Positions 47,294 to 60,743 of a stretch of DNA of 64,000 nucleotides are shown piece by piece. Positions within the stretch are counted from its first letter, which is position 1. Every line of letters begins with the position of its first letter. The stretch lies in contig NW_026970820.1 of the NCBI RefSeq assembly GCF_963678635.1, positions 806,001 through 870,000 on the forward strand. Direction: 5' to 3'. The notes under the pieces were generated by a model, which was not told where the DNA came from, did no database searches, and worked only from the letters and a program-made list of their open reading frames with translations. The position numbers were made by a program, and so were the translations under genes. This stretch comes from Symsagittifera roscoffensis. Taxonomy: Eukaryota; Xenacoelomorpha; Acoela; Convolutidae.

Positions 47294-48859
47294 GCATGCA
47301 AAAAATAAGAACATTCTCACGCATCGGAATTATGAAATTACTAATTATTTTTTTTTAATTCTCATTATTTGTAGTAGCTTTATAAGATCCAAACTGAAAA
47401 ACTAAAAAATCAACAATTTTTAACTATTTTTAAAATTAAAACACTCTGTATCTACTAAATCGACAATGGCAAGCTCAAATACACCATCAAAAATCATTTT
47501 TTTTTCACTTTTGAAAACTTAAATTTTTTTGAGAAAAAAAAAGTTGAGTCAGAAACGGGAAAAATCATATTTTTTCAAAATGTCAAAAAAAATTGTTCCA
47601 TTTAAACTTATTCAGTAGGCCACACGTTGGGAACCTGTTCAGAATGTTTCACATAATCAATGCAGCAAAATTTACCCATTTTGAGAAAAGTGCAAAAAAC
47701 ACCTTTTTGGTTAACTCAAAAAAGTGGAAAAAGTGGAGAAAAAGGTCTTCAAAACGAAACCATTCAAAAGTGGCATTAACTAACTGCCATTATTTTGTAA
47801 ATTCAGACCCGCATGCAAAAAATTAGAAAAATCGTACGGAAAGTTTTTGAGAACAAATTAGTTTCTCCGGAATTTTGGTAGTACTAATTTCATTACTGTA
47901 CTTATAATTAAAGTCAAATCAAAAAGTCGTAAAAACTACAATTTTTAATCAATTTTGACAAATAAATGATCAAAACCCACTAAATTGGCTATGGCAAGTT
48001 CGAATCTACCATCAAAAACCATTTTTTCCCATTTCGGAAAATTTTCATTTTTAAAAAAATAAATGTTGAGTCACAAACGGGAAAAATCATATTTTTTCAA
48101 AAAGTCAAAAAAATTGTTCCATTCAAACTAGTTCATCAGGCCACACGTTAGAAACTTGTTCAGAATGGTTTCAATGATCAAAGCAGCAAAAGTCACCCAA
48201 TTTGAGAAAAGTCGAAAAAACAACTTTTTAGTTAACTCAAAAAAGTGGAAAAAGTGGGGAAAGGGGTCTTCAAAACGAAACCATCCAAAACTGGCATTAA
48301 GTAACTGCCATTATTTTGTGAATTCAGACCCGCATGCAAAAATTTACGAAAATCCTACGGGAAGTTTTTGAGAACATATTAGTTTCTCCGGAATTTTGGT
48401 AGTACTAATTTCATTACTGTACTTATAATTAAAGTCAAATCAAAAAGTCGTAAAAACTACAATTTTCAATCAATTTTGACAAATAAATGATCAAAACCCA
48501 CTAAGTTGGCTATGGCAAGTTCGAATCTACCATCAGGAACCATTTTTTCCCATTTCTGAAAAGTTTCATTTTGAAAAAAATAAATGTTGAGTCACAAACG
48601 GGAAAAATCATATTTTTTCAAAAATTAAAAAAAAATTGTTCCATTTAAACTAATTCATCAGGCCACACGTTAGGAACCTGTTCAGAATGGTTTTCATAAT
48701 CAAAGCTGCAAAATTTACCCATTTTGAGAAAAGTAGAAAAAACACCTTTTTAGTTAACTGAAAAAAGTGGAAAAAGTGGGAAAAAGGGTCTTCAAAATGA
48801 AACCATCCAAAAATGGCATTAACAAACTGCCATTATTTTCCAAATTCAGACCCGCATGC
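47294..48859 (+). repeat. Three ~520-bp subrepeats in unit 22
   Basis: GCATGC at 47294, 47811, 48332 and 48854 (517, 521 and 522 bp). The second and third monomers share GAGTCACAAACGGG, whereas the first has GAGTCAGAAACGGG. Confidence 0.82.
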
Positions 48860-49005
48860 AAAAAATTAGGAAATTCTGACGTGCGGTTTAGCAGAACTCG
48901 ATAGTTACTAGGAATATTTACCACTGTAAAAAATTTATTGCCTTTTGACCGGAAGGGGCCCCTACCCCTTCCTAATCGCTTTTTGTGCTACACGCGACCA
49001 TCTAG

Positions 49006-51467
49006 ATCTTTCAGGTCTGCGTCCCACCCGCCCTCCGTGACTTATCTTGCTTTCGAGAAAAGTTTTTTGTTTCACCTTTACCCCATCTCAGGTCGGTTAC
49101 TCTTGAAAAAAGTCCTACTTGAAACGTTCGCATTCACTTTGCCCCCTACGGGCGCAATGGTGAAGCCCATTTTTTCTTCTCAGTGAACTTCTTCTCCGAA
49201 CAGTTCACATAAAACATTACTATGGTTTTATCTGAAATTTGCCGTGTCCAGGTGCGACTCCAACTTTTTTCACGTCACTGGTGTTCCAACAACAGGACCA
49301 CATGAGATTCCCATTCAGATACTGTCTCACTTTTGAAAATACTGATTTGATTTTTTTTGCCGTTTTTCGCAAAATAAACTAATTACTTCATTCGAATTAA
49401 AAAAAAAATTCCGAAAAACAATTAAAGATAGCAAGACATTATTTTGACTGTCGTCTATATCTGTTCTCTTTGTTGGAGGTCAATGATGCTCCCTAAGTGG
49501 GACCACAAGGGTCCCAAGGAGCATCAGTAAAGGCTTTGAATAGCATGCCATTTTTGATTAAGACAAAATCTTTGGCCAATTGTGTTTTTTTACAGTCCCT
49601 TTTCCACTGCAAATGCAAAGACTAATTTTTGTTTGAAGTTTTAAAAAATCATATTAGCCTTTTCATTTGTGATGACTCGTATCACTCATAAATCAATGGA
49701 AGACTCTGACTAACCTACTCAAGCATGGAAAAAAATCAAAAAGAAAAAACGATTCTGGTTATTTCAGACTGCTTTTTTTGTCAAATTTCAGATAGATTTT
49801 GAAAACTCTTTCTTCAAATTGTATGTCTGCCGAAAAAGAACAAAAATTACAAACTGAAACCATTTTGGTTAAATTAAGGCTCTTCCTTCACCCACCAAAC
49901 TCGAAATTGCGAAGCTGAAACGAACAATCGACAGGCCATTTTATAAGTTTCGTTTTATTTTTTCAAAACTTGTGTCATATATTTTCAAAAGCAATTTATT
50001 AAAGTTTCATTTTTTACCAGAAAAGTAAGTCCGAAAAAAAAAACAGATTTTTAAATACTGTCAAAAAATAAGGTGGCAAGTAGTTTTACCAATGGAATCA
50101 TAGTATATGATTAGGTTCAAAATAGTTTTCATTACCATTGACTAGACGCTTACTCAATTTGAGAAATGTCCTTAATAACTTTTTTGGAAACATAAAAAAC
50201 GGATAATGGAAAAGTTTTCTTCAAACTTATAGAAAAGAGTTTTATGAGAAAAACCATTACTAATATCACGTGTAAGTTACGAGAATAGATTCAGGCCACA
50301 TGCAAAATTTCAACAGAAGCACTCAAGCAATTTTGAGAACGAAACAATTGTTCCAGAAATTGACAAAGTAGTATATACACCAATCGTCAAAATAAAAAAA
50401 TCGCAAAAACTACAAATTTTATCCAGTTTTGACTTTTAAATACTTTATACCGACTAAATTGACTATGCTAAGCTCGAATCAACCATCAGAAACCATTTTT
50501 AATCATTCTGAATTTTTTAAGTTTTTTTTTCCATCAAAAAGTTGAGTCAGAAATGGGAAAAAGGTTTTTTTTTCAGAAAAACAAAAAAAGTTGTTCAAAA
50601 TCAACTAAAATTCTAAGCCATTATTTTTGAACCTGCTCAGAATGGTTCTGGTGACCGAAGCCGTAAAAAGTACCCAATTCGAGGAAATTCGAAAAAACTC
50701 TTTTTTCAGCACTTTGAAAAAGTGGAAAAATGTAAAAAATAGTCTTCAAACAAATAGGATGAAAAAGTGATCACTAAAAGCATCGATGCCGTGTCAAATG
50801 AGGATCACATGCCAATTTTTGAAAAAATCCAACGGGTTTTTTTTAAGAACGAAACCATTTTTTGACAATTTTAGTAGTAGTATTTACACTAATTAGTACC
50901 ATATATGGTCAAAATTCAAAAATACAAAAAACTACAATTTTTATCCAATTTTTACCTTCAAATACTCTATACCCACTAAATTGCCTATCGGGAGCTCGAA
51001 TCAACCATCAAAAACCACTTTTAATCACTTTCAAAATTTTTTATTTTTTAAATCAAAATGTTGAGTCAGAAATAGGAAAAAACATTTTTTTTCAAAAAGT
51101 CAAAAAAAGTTGTCCCAATTGAATAAACTCACTAAGCCACACTCTATGAACCTGTTCAGAATGGTTTTCATGACCAAAGCCGTAAAAAGTACCCAATTTG
51201 AGAAACTTCGAAAAATCACATTTTAGTTAACTCAAAAATCGGGTAAAATGGGCTTCAAACCGATAGGATCGAAAAGTGACCTTTATAAGGTATGATTGCC
51301 GTGTCAAATTAGGGCCGCATGCAAAAAATTAGAAAATTTTAACGGAAACTTTTCGAGAACTTGATAAATATGGTCATTTTGGTAAATGTATAATTTTAGA
51401 AATTTTTTGTCCGGAAGGGGCCCCTACCCCTTCCTAAATGCTTTTTGTGCTACACGCGACCATCTAG
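49006..51467 (+). mobile_element. Unit 23: family C
   Basis: Complete, 2462 bp, closely similar to unit 21 with the same ATCTT leader, but flanked by B and C instead of D and B. Small hairpin 49139-49157, compound hairpin 49484-49526 (right arm AAGGAGCATC, one mismatch), terminal hairpin 51413-51434. Confidence 0.88.
50298..51322 (+). repeat. Two ~510-bp subrepeats in unit 23
   Basis: Phasing motif at 50298 (ACATGC), 50807 (ACATGC) and 51317 (GCATGC). The second monomer lacks one AAAAGTGGAAAA segment near 51238 that is present in unit 21. Confidence 0.72.
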
Positions 51468-53942
51468 CCGGTCAGGTCTGCGTCCCACCCGCCCTCCGTG
51501 ACTAATCTTGCTTCCGAGAAAAGAAAGTTTTTCGTTTCACCTTTACCCCATCTCAGGTCAGTTAACCTTGCAAAAAACCCTACTTGAAACGTTCGCATTC
51601 ACATTACCCCCTACGGGCGCAATGGCGAAGCCCATTTTTTCTTCTCACTGAATTTCTCCGAACAGTTCACATAAAACATTAATATGGTTTTATCTGAAGT
51701 GTCCAGCTGTGACTCCGACATTTTTCACGTCGCTGATGTTCCCACAACAGGACCACATGAGTTTCCCACTCAGATACTGTCTCAATTTTGAAAAAAACTG
51801 ATTTGATTTTTTTTGCCGTTTTTCACAAAATAAACTAATTACTTCATTCGAATTAAAAAAAAATACCGAAAAACACTTAAAGGTAGCAAGACATTATTGT
51901 GACTGTCGTCTATATCTGTTCTCTTTGTTTAAGGTCAGTGATGCTCCCTAAGTGGGACCACAAGGGTCCCAGGGAGCATCAATAAAGGCTTTAGATAGTA
52001 TGCCATTTTTGATAAAGACAAAAACGTTGGCCAATTATATTTTTTACAGTCCCTTACCCACTGCAAATGTAAAGACTAGTTTTTTTTTGAAGTTTTCTAA
52101 AAATAAGAACTTTTTCATTTGTGATAACTCGTATCACTCATAAATCAATGGAAGACTGGGACTACCCCTGTCAAGCATGAAAAAACATCAAAAAGAAAAA
52201 ACGTATCTGGTTATTTCAGACGGTGCAATTTTTTATTTTTCAGATTGATTTTGAAAATTCATTCTTCAAATTGTAATGTCAGCCGAAAAAGAACAAAAAT
52301 TACATTTTCAAACCATTTTTTGACAAACTAAGGCTCTTTACCCAATAGGTTCGAATTTGCGGAGCTGAAACCAACAATCCACAACCATTTTTTATAAATT
52401 TTGTTTCATTTTGTTGTTGTACATGTTTTAAATATATTTTTAAAAGCAATTTTTTAAACGTTTTATATTTTTTGACCAGAAAAGTAAGAGCGAAAAAAAA
52501 GTACTACAGTTTTTAATCATGTCAAAAAAGGGGGCAAACAGTTGTACCAATGGAATCATATCATTTGAACAAGTTCAAAATAGTTTTCATGATCATTGAC
52601 TAAAAGCTTACTCAATTTGAGAAATTTCTTTAAAAACATTTTTGGAAACATAAAAAAATGGAAAGAGGAAAAATTTTCTTAAAACTTTTAGAAAAAAATT
52701 AATCGGAAAAACTGTAGAGATTATCTTGTGTAAATCACAAATAGATTCAGGCCGCTAGCAAAATTTCAGCAAAAACACTGAAGCCAATTATGAAAACGAA
52801 ACAATTGTTCCAGAAAATGACAAGTAATATTTAGACCAATTTTACCATAAACCGTCAAAATTAAAAAATCGCAAAAACTACAATTTTTATCCCATTTTGA
52901 CCTTCAAATACTCTATACCCACTAAATCGACTATTGGGAGCTCGAATCAACCATCAAAGACCATTTTTAATCACTTTCAAAATTTTTTATTTTTTATATG
53001 AAAATGTTGAGTCAGAAATGGGAAAAATCAATTTTTTCCAAAAAGTCAAAAAAAGTTGTTCCAGTTGAATAAACTCACTAAGCCACACTCCATGACCCTG
53101 TTCAGAATGGTTTTCATGACCAAAGCCGTAAAAACTACCCAATTTGAGAAATGGCGAAAAAACACTTTTTTCAGGACTTTGAAAAAGTGGAAAAATGGAA
53201 AAAATGGTCTTCAAACAAATAGGATGAAAAAGTGACCAGTAAAAGCATCGATGCCGTGTCAAATCAGGATCGCATGCCAATTTTTGAAACAATTCATCGG
53301 GTTTTTTTTAAGAACGAAACCATTTTTTGACAATTTTAGTAGTAGTATTTACACTAATTAGTACCATATATGGTCAAAATTCAAAAATACAAAAAACTAC
53401 AATTTTCATCCAATTTTGACCTTCAAATACTCTATACCCACTAAATTGACTATCGGGAGCTCGAATCAACCATCAAAAACCATTTTTAATCACTTTCAAA
53501 ATTTTTTATTTTTTAAATCAAAATGTTGAGTCAGAAATAGGAAAAAACAATTTTTTTCAAAAAGTCAAGAAAAGTTGTCCCAATTGAATAAACTCACTAA
53601 GCCACACTCTATGAACCTGTTCAGAATGGTTTTCATTACCAAAGCTGTAAAAAGTACCCAATTTGAGAAACTTCGAAAAATCACCTTTTAGTTAACTCAA
53701 AAAAGTGGAAAAATCGGGTAAAATGGGCTTCAAACCGATAGGATCGAAAAGTGACCTTTATAAGATATGATTGCCGTGTCAAATTAGGGCCGCATGCAAA
53801 AAATTAGAAAAATTCAACGAAACGTTTTTGAGAACTCGACAAATTTGGTCGTTTTGTTAAAGGTTAAATTTTAGAAATTTTTTGTCCGGAAGGGGCCCCT
53901 TCCCCTTCCTAAATGCTTTTTATGCTACACGCGACCATCTAG
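51468..53942 (+). mobile_element. Unit 24: family C, CCGG leader
   Basis: Complete, 2475 bp. It starts CCGG then TCAGGTCTGCG, a different leader from units 21 and 23 but the same as unit 29. More diverged in its middle part (52000-52800). Small hairpin 51604-51622, compound hairpin 51939-51981, terminal hairpin 53888-53909. Confidence 0.88.
52754..53797 (+). repeat. Two ~520-bp subrepeats in unit 24
   Basis: Phasing motif at 52754 (GCTAGC variant), 53272 and 53792, spacing 518 and 520 bp. Confidence 0.72.
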
Positions 53943-56243
53943 AGGTTACTCTTTCGCCCCACCCACCCGACCAATATCATTTACCCACCCACCTGATCAG
54001 TCAGGCCACGACTACCATTTTTCGATTTGATCGAGTAACGAAAAGCTGTTTGTGATTCTCCATCACCTTAAAAATGAAGGAGCAGGTTTTTACTTAGCCA
54101 ACTATCCTTTTGGGGGTAAAAAGGGTTTGATTTTTGATGCGTCTTTGCCCGAAAACCTCATCAAAAAGAATAATTTACCCGGCTTTTCTAGTATTTGCTG
54201 ACCACATTTTCGATCTGTCTCTGGCCACGACGTCGTTTAGTTAATGTTCTTCCCCGACATTTTTTTCTATAATCGTATATTTTTACGAATAAAAGAGATT
54301 GCCAATACATCAGCGCTGTCCAAAACAGATTAGGAAATTGAACAACTTTAGTTATTTTTTTTTTTGATCGTCGTAACGGATGCTCCCCACATGGGACCAC
54401 AGGGGTCCCAGGGAGCATCCCAAAAGGATTAAAGCAAAAGTTCAACAATTATTTACCCGTCAATTTGGGTCACTCTTGCGGTTCAACAATCTGTATTTTT
54501 TAAAAATGATTCCAAGAACAGTTCAGGGCTGCATGCAAAAAATAAGAACATTCTCACGCATCGGAATTAGGAAATTACTAATTATTTTTTTTAAATTCTC
54601 ATTATTTGTAGTAGCTTTATAAGATCCAAAATGAAAAACTAAAAAATCAACAATTTTTAACTATTTTTGAAATTAAAACATTCTGTATCTACTAAATCGA
54701 CAATGGCAAGCTCAAATACACCATCAAAAATCATTTTTTTTTTCACTTTTAAAAACTTAAATTTTTTTGAGAAAAAAAAAGTTGAGTCAGAAACGGGAAA
54801 AATCATATTTTTTCAAAATGTCAAAAAAATTGTTCCATTTAAACTTATTCAGTAGGCCATACGTTGGGAACCTGTTCAGAATGTTTTACATAATCAATGC
54901 AGCAAAATTTACCCATTTTGAGAAAAGTGCAAAAAACGCCTTTTTGGTTAACTGAAAAAAGTGGAAAAAAGGGGAAAAGGGGTCTTCAAAATGAAACCAT
55001 CCAAAAGTGGCATTAACTAACTGCCATTATTTTGTGAATTCAGACCCGCATGCAAAAATTTACGAAAATCCTACGTGAAGTTTTTCAGAACAGATTAGTT
55101 TCTCCGGATTTTTGGTAGTACTGATTTCTTTACTGTACTTATAATTAAAGTCAAATCAAAAAGTCGTAAAAACTACAATTTTTAATCAATTTTGACAAAT
55201 AAATGATCAAAACCCACTAAATTGGCTATGGCAAGTCCGAATCTACCATCAGAAACCATTTTTTCCCATTTCTGAAAATTTTCATTTTTTAAAAAATAAA
55301 TGTTGAGTCACAAACGGGAAAAATCATATTTTTTCAAAAAGTCAAAAATAATTCCTCCATTTAAACTAAATCATCAGGCCACACGTTAGGAACCTGTTCA
55401 GAAAGGTTTCCATGATCAAAGCAGCAAAAGTCACCCATTTTGAGAAAAGTCGAAAAAACACCTTTTTAGTTAACTCAAAAAAGTGGAAAAAGTGGGGAAA
55501 GGGGTCTTCAAAATGAAACCATCCAAAAGTGGCATTAACAAACTGCCATTATTTTCTAATTTCAGACCTGCATGCAAAAAATTACGAAAATCCTACCTGA
55601 AGTTTTTGAGAACAGATTAGTTTCTCGGGAATTTTGGTAGTACTATTTTTATTACTATAATTATAATTAAAGTCAAAACTAAAAGTCGTAAAAACTACAA
55701 TTTTTAATCAATTTTGACAAATAAATGGTCAAAACCCACTAAATTGGCTATGGCAAGTTCGAATATACCATCAGAAACCATTTTTTCCCATTTTTGAAAA
55801 TTTTCATTTTTTTGAAAATAAATGTTGAGTCACAAAAGGGAAAAATCAAATTTTTTCAAAAAGTCAAAAAAAACTGTTCCAATTAAACTTATTCCTTAGG
55901 CCAAACGTTGGGAACCTGTTCAGAATGGTTTTCATGATCATAGCAGCAAAATTTACCCATTTTGAGAAAAGTCGAAAAAACACCTTTTTAGTTAACTCGA
56001 AAAAGTGGAAAAAGTGGGAAAAAGGGTCTTCAAAATGAAACCATCCAAAAGTGGCATTAACAAACTGCCATTATTTTCCAAATTCAGACCCGCATGCAAA
56101 AAATTAGGAAATTCTGACGTGCGGTTTAGCAGAACTCGATAGTTTCCTGGCATTAGTAACAACGTAAAAAATTTTTTGCCTTTTGACCGGAAGGGGCCCC
56201 TACCCCTTCCTAATCGCTTTTTGTGCTACACGCGACCATCTAG
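53943..56243 (+). mobile_element. Unit 25: family B; near-identical to unit 28
   Basis: Complete, 2301 bp. It starts AGGTTACTCTTTCGCCCC. Compound hairpin 54378-54420, terminal hairpin 56189-56210. Over its whole length it differs from unit 28 at only a handful of positions plus T-run length, apart from the first few bases after CTAGAGG. Confidence 0.9.
54531..56097 (+). repeat. Three ~520-bp subrepeats in unit 25
   Basis: GCATGC at 54531, 55048, 55570 and 56092, spacing 517, 522 and 522 bp. Confidence 0.82.
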
Positions 56244-58532
56244 AGGTTACTCTTTCGCCCCACCCACCCGACCAATTCATTTACCCACCCACCTGATCAG
56301 TCAGGCCACGACTACCTTTTTTTCGATTTGATCGAGTAACGAAAAGCGGTTTGTGATTCTCCATCACCTTAAAAATGAAGTAGCAGGTTTTTACTTAGCC
56401 AACTATCCTTATGGGGGTAAAATGGGTTTGATTTTTGTTGCGTCTTTGCCCAAAAACCCCATCAAAAAGAATAATTTACCCGGCTTTTCCTGTAATTGCT
56501 TACCACTTATTCTATCTGGCTCTGGCCATGACGTTGTTTAGTTAATGTTCTTCTTGACATTTTTTTCTTTAATCAATTTTTTTTACGAATGGAAATACAG
56601 CGCTAACACCTCAGCGCTATGAAAAATATATTAGGAAAAGGAACAACTTGACTTTTTTATTTTGATTGTCGTAACGGATGCTCCCCACATGGGACCACAG
56701 GGGTCCCAGGGAGCATCCCAAAAGGATTAAAGCAAAAGTTCAACAATTACTTACCCGTCAATTTGGGTCACTCTTGCGGTTCAACAATCTGTATTTTTTT
56801 AAAATGATTCCATGAGCAGTTCAGGACTGCAAGCAAATAATAAGAACATTCTCACGCATCGGAATTATGAAATTACTAATTATATTCTCATTATTTGTAG
56901 TAGCTTTATAAGATCCAAACTGAAAAAGCAAAAAATCAACAATTTTTAACTATTTTTGAAACTAAAACACTCTGTATCTACTAAATCGACAATGGCAAGC
57001 TCAAATACACCATCAAAAATCTTTTTTTTTTCACTTTTGAAAACTTAAATTTTTTTGAGAAAAAAAAAGTTGAGTCAGAAACGGGAAAAATCATATTTTT
57101 TCAAAATGTCAACAAAAATTGTTCCATTTAAACTTATTCAGTAGGCCACACGTTGGGAACCTGTTCAGAATGTTTTACATAATCAATGCAGCAAAATTTA
57201 CCCATTTTGAGAAAAGTGCAAAAAACACCTTTTTGGTTAACTCAAAAAAGTGGAAAAAATGGGTAAAGGGGTCTTCAAAATGAAACCATCCAAAAGTGGC
57301 ATTAAGAAACTGCCATTATTTTGTAAATTCAGACCCGCATGCAAAAATTTACGAAAATCCTACGGGAAGTTTTTGAGAACAGATTAGTTTCTCCGGAATT
57401 TTGGTAGTACTAATTTCATTACTGTACTTATAATTAAAGTCAAATCAAAAAGTCGTAAAAACTACAATTTTTAATCAATTTTGACAAATAAATGATCAAA
57501 ACCCACTAAATTGGCTATGGCAAGTTCGAATCTACCATCAGAAACCATTTTTTCCCATTTTTGAAAATTTTCATATTTTTGAAAATTAATGTTGAGTCAC
57601 AAACGGGAAAAATCACATTTTTTCAAAAAGTCAAAAAAAATTGTTCCATTTAAGCTAATTCATTAGGCCAAGCGTTAAGAACCCGTTTTGAATGGTTTTC
57701 ATAATCAAAGCAGCAAAATTAACCCATTTTGAGAAAAGTCGAAAAAACACCTTTTTAGTTAACTCAAAAAAGTGGAAAAAATGGGTAAAGGGGTCTTCAA
57801 AATGAAACCATCCAAAAGTGGCATTAAGAAACTGCCATTATTTTGTAAATTCAGACCCGCATGCAAAAATTTACGAAAATCCTACGGGAAGTTTTTGAGA
57901 ACAGATTAGTTTCTCCGGAATTTTGGTAGTACTAATTTCATTACTGTACTTATAATTAAAGTCAAATCAAAAAGTCGTAAAAACTACAATTTTTAATCAA
58001 TTTTGACAAATAAATGATCAAAACCCACTAAATTGGCTATGGCAAGTTCGAATCTACCATCAGAAACCATTTTCTCCCATTTCTGAAAACTTTCATTTTT
58101 TAAAAGATAAATGTTGAGTCACAAACGGGAAAAATCATATTTTTTCAAAAAGTCAAAAAAAATTGTTCCATTTAAACTAACTCATCAGTCCACACGTTAG
58201 GAACCTGTTCAGAATGGTTTTCATGAACTTAGCAGCAAAATTTACCCATTTTGAGAAAAGTCGAAAAAACACCTTTTTAGTTAACGCAAAAAAGTGGAAA
58301 AAGTGGGAAAAAGGGTCTTCAAAATGAAACCATCCAAAAGTGGCATTAACAAACTGCCAATATTTTCCAAATTCAGACCCGCATGCAAAAAATTAGAAAA
58401 TTCTGACGGGCGGTTTAGCAGAACTCGATAGTTTCTAGGAATATTTACCACCGTAAAAAAATTTTTGCTTTTTGACCGGAAGGGGCCCCTACCCCTTCCT
58501 AATTGCTTTTTGTGCTACACGCGACCATCTAG
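56244..58532 (+). mobile_element. Unit 26: family B
   Basis: Complete, 2289 bp. Same AGGTTACTC leader as unit 25, directly after it. Compound hairpin 56676-56718, terminal hairpin 58478-58499. The first phasing motif is degenerate (GCAAGC at 56829). Confidence 0.88.
56829..58386 (+). repeat. ~520-bp subrepeats in unit 26 with a recently homogenised pair
   Basis: Phases at 56829, 57337, 57859 and 58381 (508, 522 and 522 bp). The stretches around 57250-57540 and 57772-58062 are almost identical, including the rare AAAATGGGTAAAGGGG variant. Confidence 0.78.
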
Positions 58533-60743
58533 CACAATCAGGTACTAGTGGTGGATGTTTGTTTTTCGTATTTTGTCAAATTAAAAGAGAGCGTGGTCAT
58601 GCATCGACATCATGTGCTCAAGCAAATACGTGGACTTCTACGCATTCCCATTCGCAATGCGCCCTTCGGGCGCAAATGCCAATGCTCAATTAATTTTGTC
58701 AGGTGAAAAATTTGTAAAGAAAAATTCTGATGTATTTTAACTTAAACTACCACCAAAAAACGCAAAGAGTTCAAAGTGTGAAACAATCAAGTTTTTGCTA
58801 ATACAGGGCATGCAGTGAGACTGATTTCGGCAAAAACAAAATGGAAAATGAAGGAAATGGAAAGAAAAAAATTGTTCAAAATAAGAACGCAATTTCAAAA
58901 ACTTATTTGATCTCCGCTAATGTCATAATTCCGATCAGGCTAATTTCAGATTTTGAGCGTAGAGTTTAAGGTTACGGCTGCTCCCTCTACAGGTCCCAGA
59001 GGGACCGAGTGAGCATCCTACCTCGATCCAGGATACCGGATAGTTGTTTTTAATTTTTCACTATTGTATTTCACTAATGCTTGTTTGCAATTCCTCATGA
59101 GAAGCTGTATGAATTTTTAAAAAATTGATTTTATTAATCAAGGCTTCCAAGAAAAACTGATGTTAGGCGGTTACAAATGCGGTTGGTGAAAACTAGTTAG
59201 GGATAATGATGAGAAAAATTATAAGTTTTCAAATGAATTTAAAAAGAGTTTTTTTTCTTTTTTCTTTTGTAAATCGGGAGAAATGAATCAGTTTTTTTTA
59301 AGTTTTCCTCGCACCACCCATTGTTCATCAGTAATGAAGATTCCTGTTCTAGCCATTTATAAAACTTTGGCAGAAAAAACATCAGAATGATGTAAAATGT
59401 TTTAAAAAAAAGAAAAATTTAAAAATTATGTTTTAAAAAAAAAAATCAAAAATTTGTAATTTTCAAAATTGAAAAAAAGTGAAAATTAATTGCATATTAC
59501 GATTCAGCGTACCCAACTTAGTGGGTCTAGCATTTTAAATTACCAAAAAATGTTGAAAATTGTAGATTTTATGAAGTTTTCATTTTGGCTATTTTTCCTT
59601 GTCGCCTCCACTTGAGGCACCTTTGAGCCAACTTGAGAAACTGGAACCTAAACAAGCTGCACAGATGGTCAAAATGAGCCATTTTCAGCGTGATAACACG
59701 CCTGGAAGAAAAAAAAATCCAGAAAAGAAAGAAAATTATGAACTTTAACCTTTTTTCTTCTTCAAATGGCGATACTTAGAATAATTTTTCAGCTGAAAAG
59801 TCCAAAAAAAATCAAAAAATTCAAATTTTGAAAAAATTTATAAAAAAATCTCATCAGTCTGTTTATTGGAGTCTTCGAGGTTTTGAGAGACCTCATCTGG
59901 CGGCTAACAACAAGTGGATCACTTAATTTAAAATTTTGAGAAAGGTCAAAAAAACATGTTTTTTCGATTTTTTTGACAGAATTCCGGAAGCAATATCTTG
60001 GCTAAAAACAAGAATGAGGGCCTAAAATTAGTACAAACAGTACTCCCACATAAAGTACATTAGGTTGAAAACTAAAAATTTACTCTGACTCAAAAATCGT
60101 TTTTTAACTTTATTTCTGAACAAGAAATTGAGAAGAAATCGAAAACTTAAAAATGTTTAGAAAAAAGTGATTGTTTTGAAAAAGTGCCAATTTTTAGCTG
60201 AAACTTTTCATTTTAGCTAAGAAAGCCAGAGCAATGCCCTTTAAGCTCAAATAAATTAATTATGCAAATTATTTTCAAGTTTTTTCGTTAAAGCCTTTAA
60301 TTTTGAAAAAGTATTCAAAAATGGGTAAAAAAAAGTCAAAAAAATCAATTTTCTCCGATTCAAAAACATCCACTACCATGATGATTAGTGCGTTAGATAG
60401 GACTGCTGAGATCAATTTAGACGTTCTTTCATAAGTATATCGAAATTTTTACTTATTTTTGAGAATTAAGCAAAATAAAAAATTTTCCCAAATTGGGCAA
60501 AAAGCCCAAATTAGCCCAAACACCTGTTAAAAATTGTTGGGTCAAAAAATCACAAGAGGAAACCCCTATTCGTTTGACATTTTAGGGCCGCATGCAAAAA
60601 ATTAGACCAATCTAACCTGACAATTTCGAGAATCGACTTTTTTGTCAAAATTCTCTAAAGACCAATTTAGGGAGATTACTTGTACCGGTGGGGGCCCTAC
60701 CCCACCTAAAAAATTTTTGAAATGCTGGAACGCGGCCACCTAG
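58533..60743 (+). mobile_element. Unit 27: family A, A2 5' end, beta 3' end, inside the B/C domain
   Basis: Complete, 2211 bp, the only A unit right of 42.6 kb, with B on both sides. Small hairpin 58658-58674, compound hairpin 58976-59018, terminal hairpin 60687-60706. It combines an A2 start with a beta end, as does unit 4. Confidence 0.9.

Larger units (their letters stand above)
46703..49005 (+). mobile_element. Unit 22: family B
   Basis: Complete, 2303 bp. It starts AGGGGTCAGTGACAT then CCCCACCC; this leader is unlike those of the other B units. Small hairpin 46780-46805, compound hairpin 47140-47182, terminal hairpin 48951-48972. The 87-codon frames on both strands around the compound hairpin arise because the hairpin is nearly self-complementary. 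Confidence 0.88.

Noticed and set aside
47142..47405. Frames beginning MLPTWDHRGPREHP in B units, on both strands
   Set aside because: They start inside the near-self-complementary compound hairpin and end in A/T-rich subrepeats, with no family resemblance.
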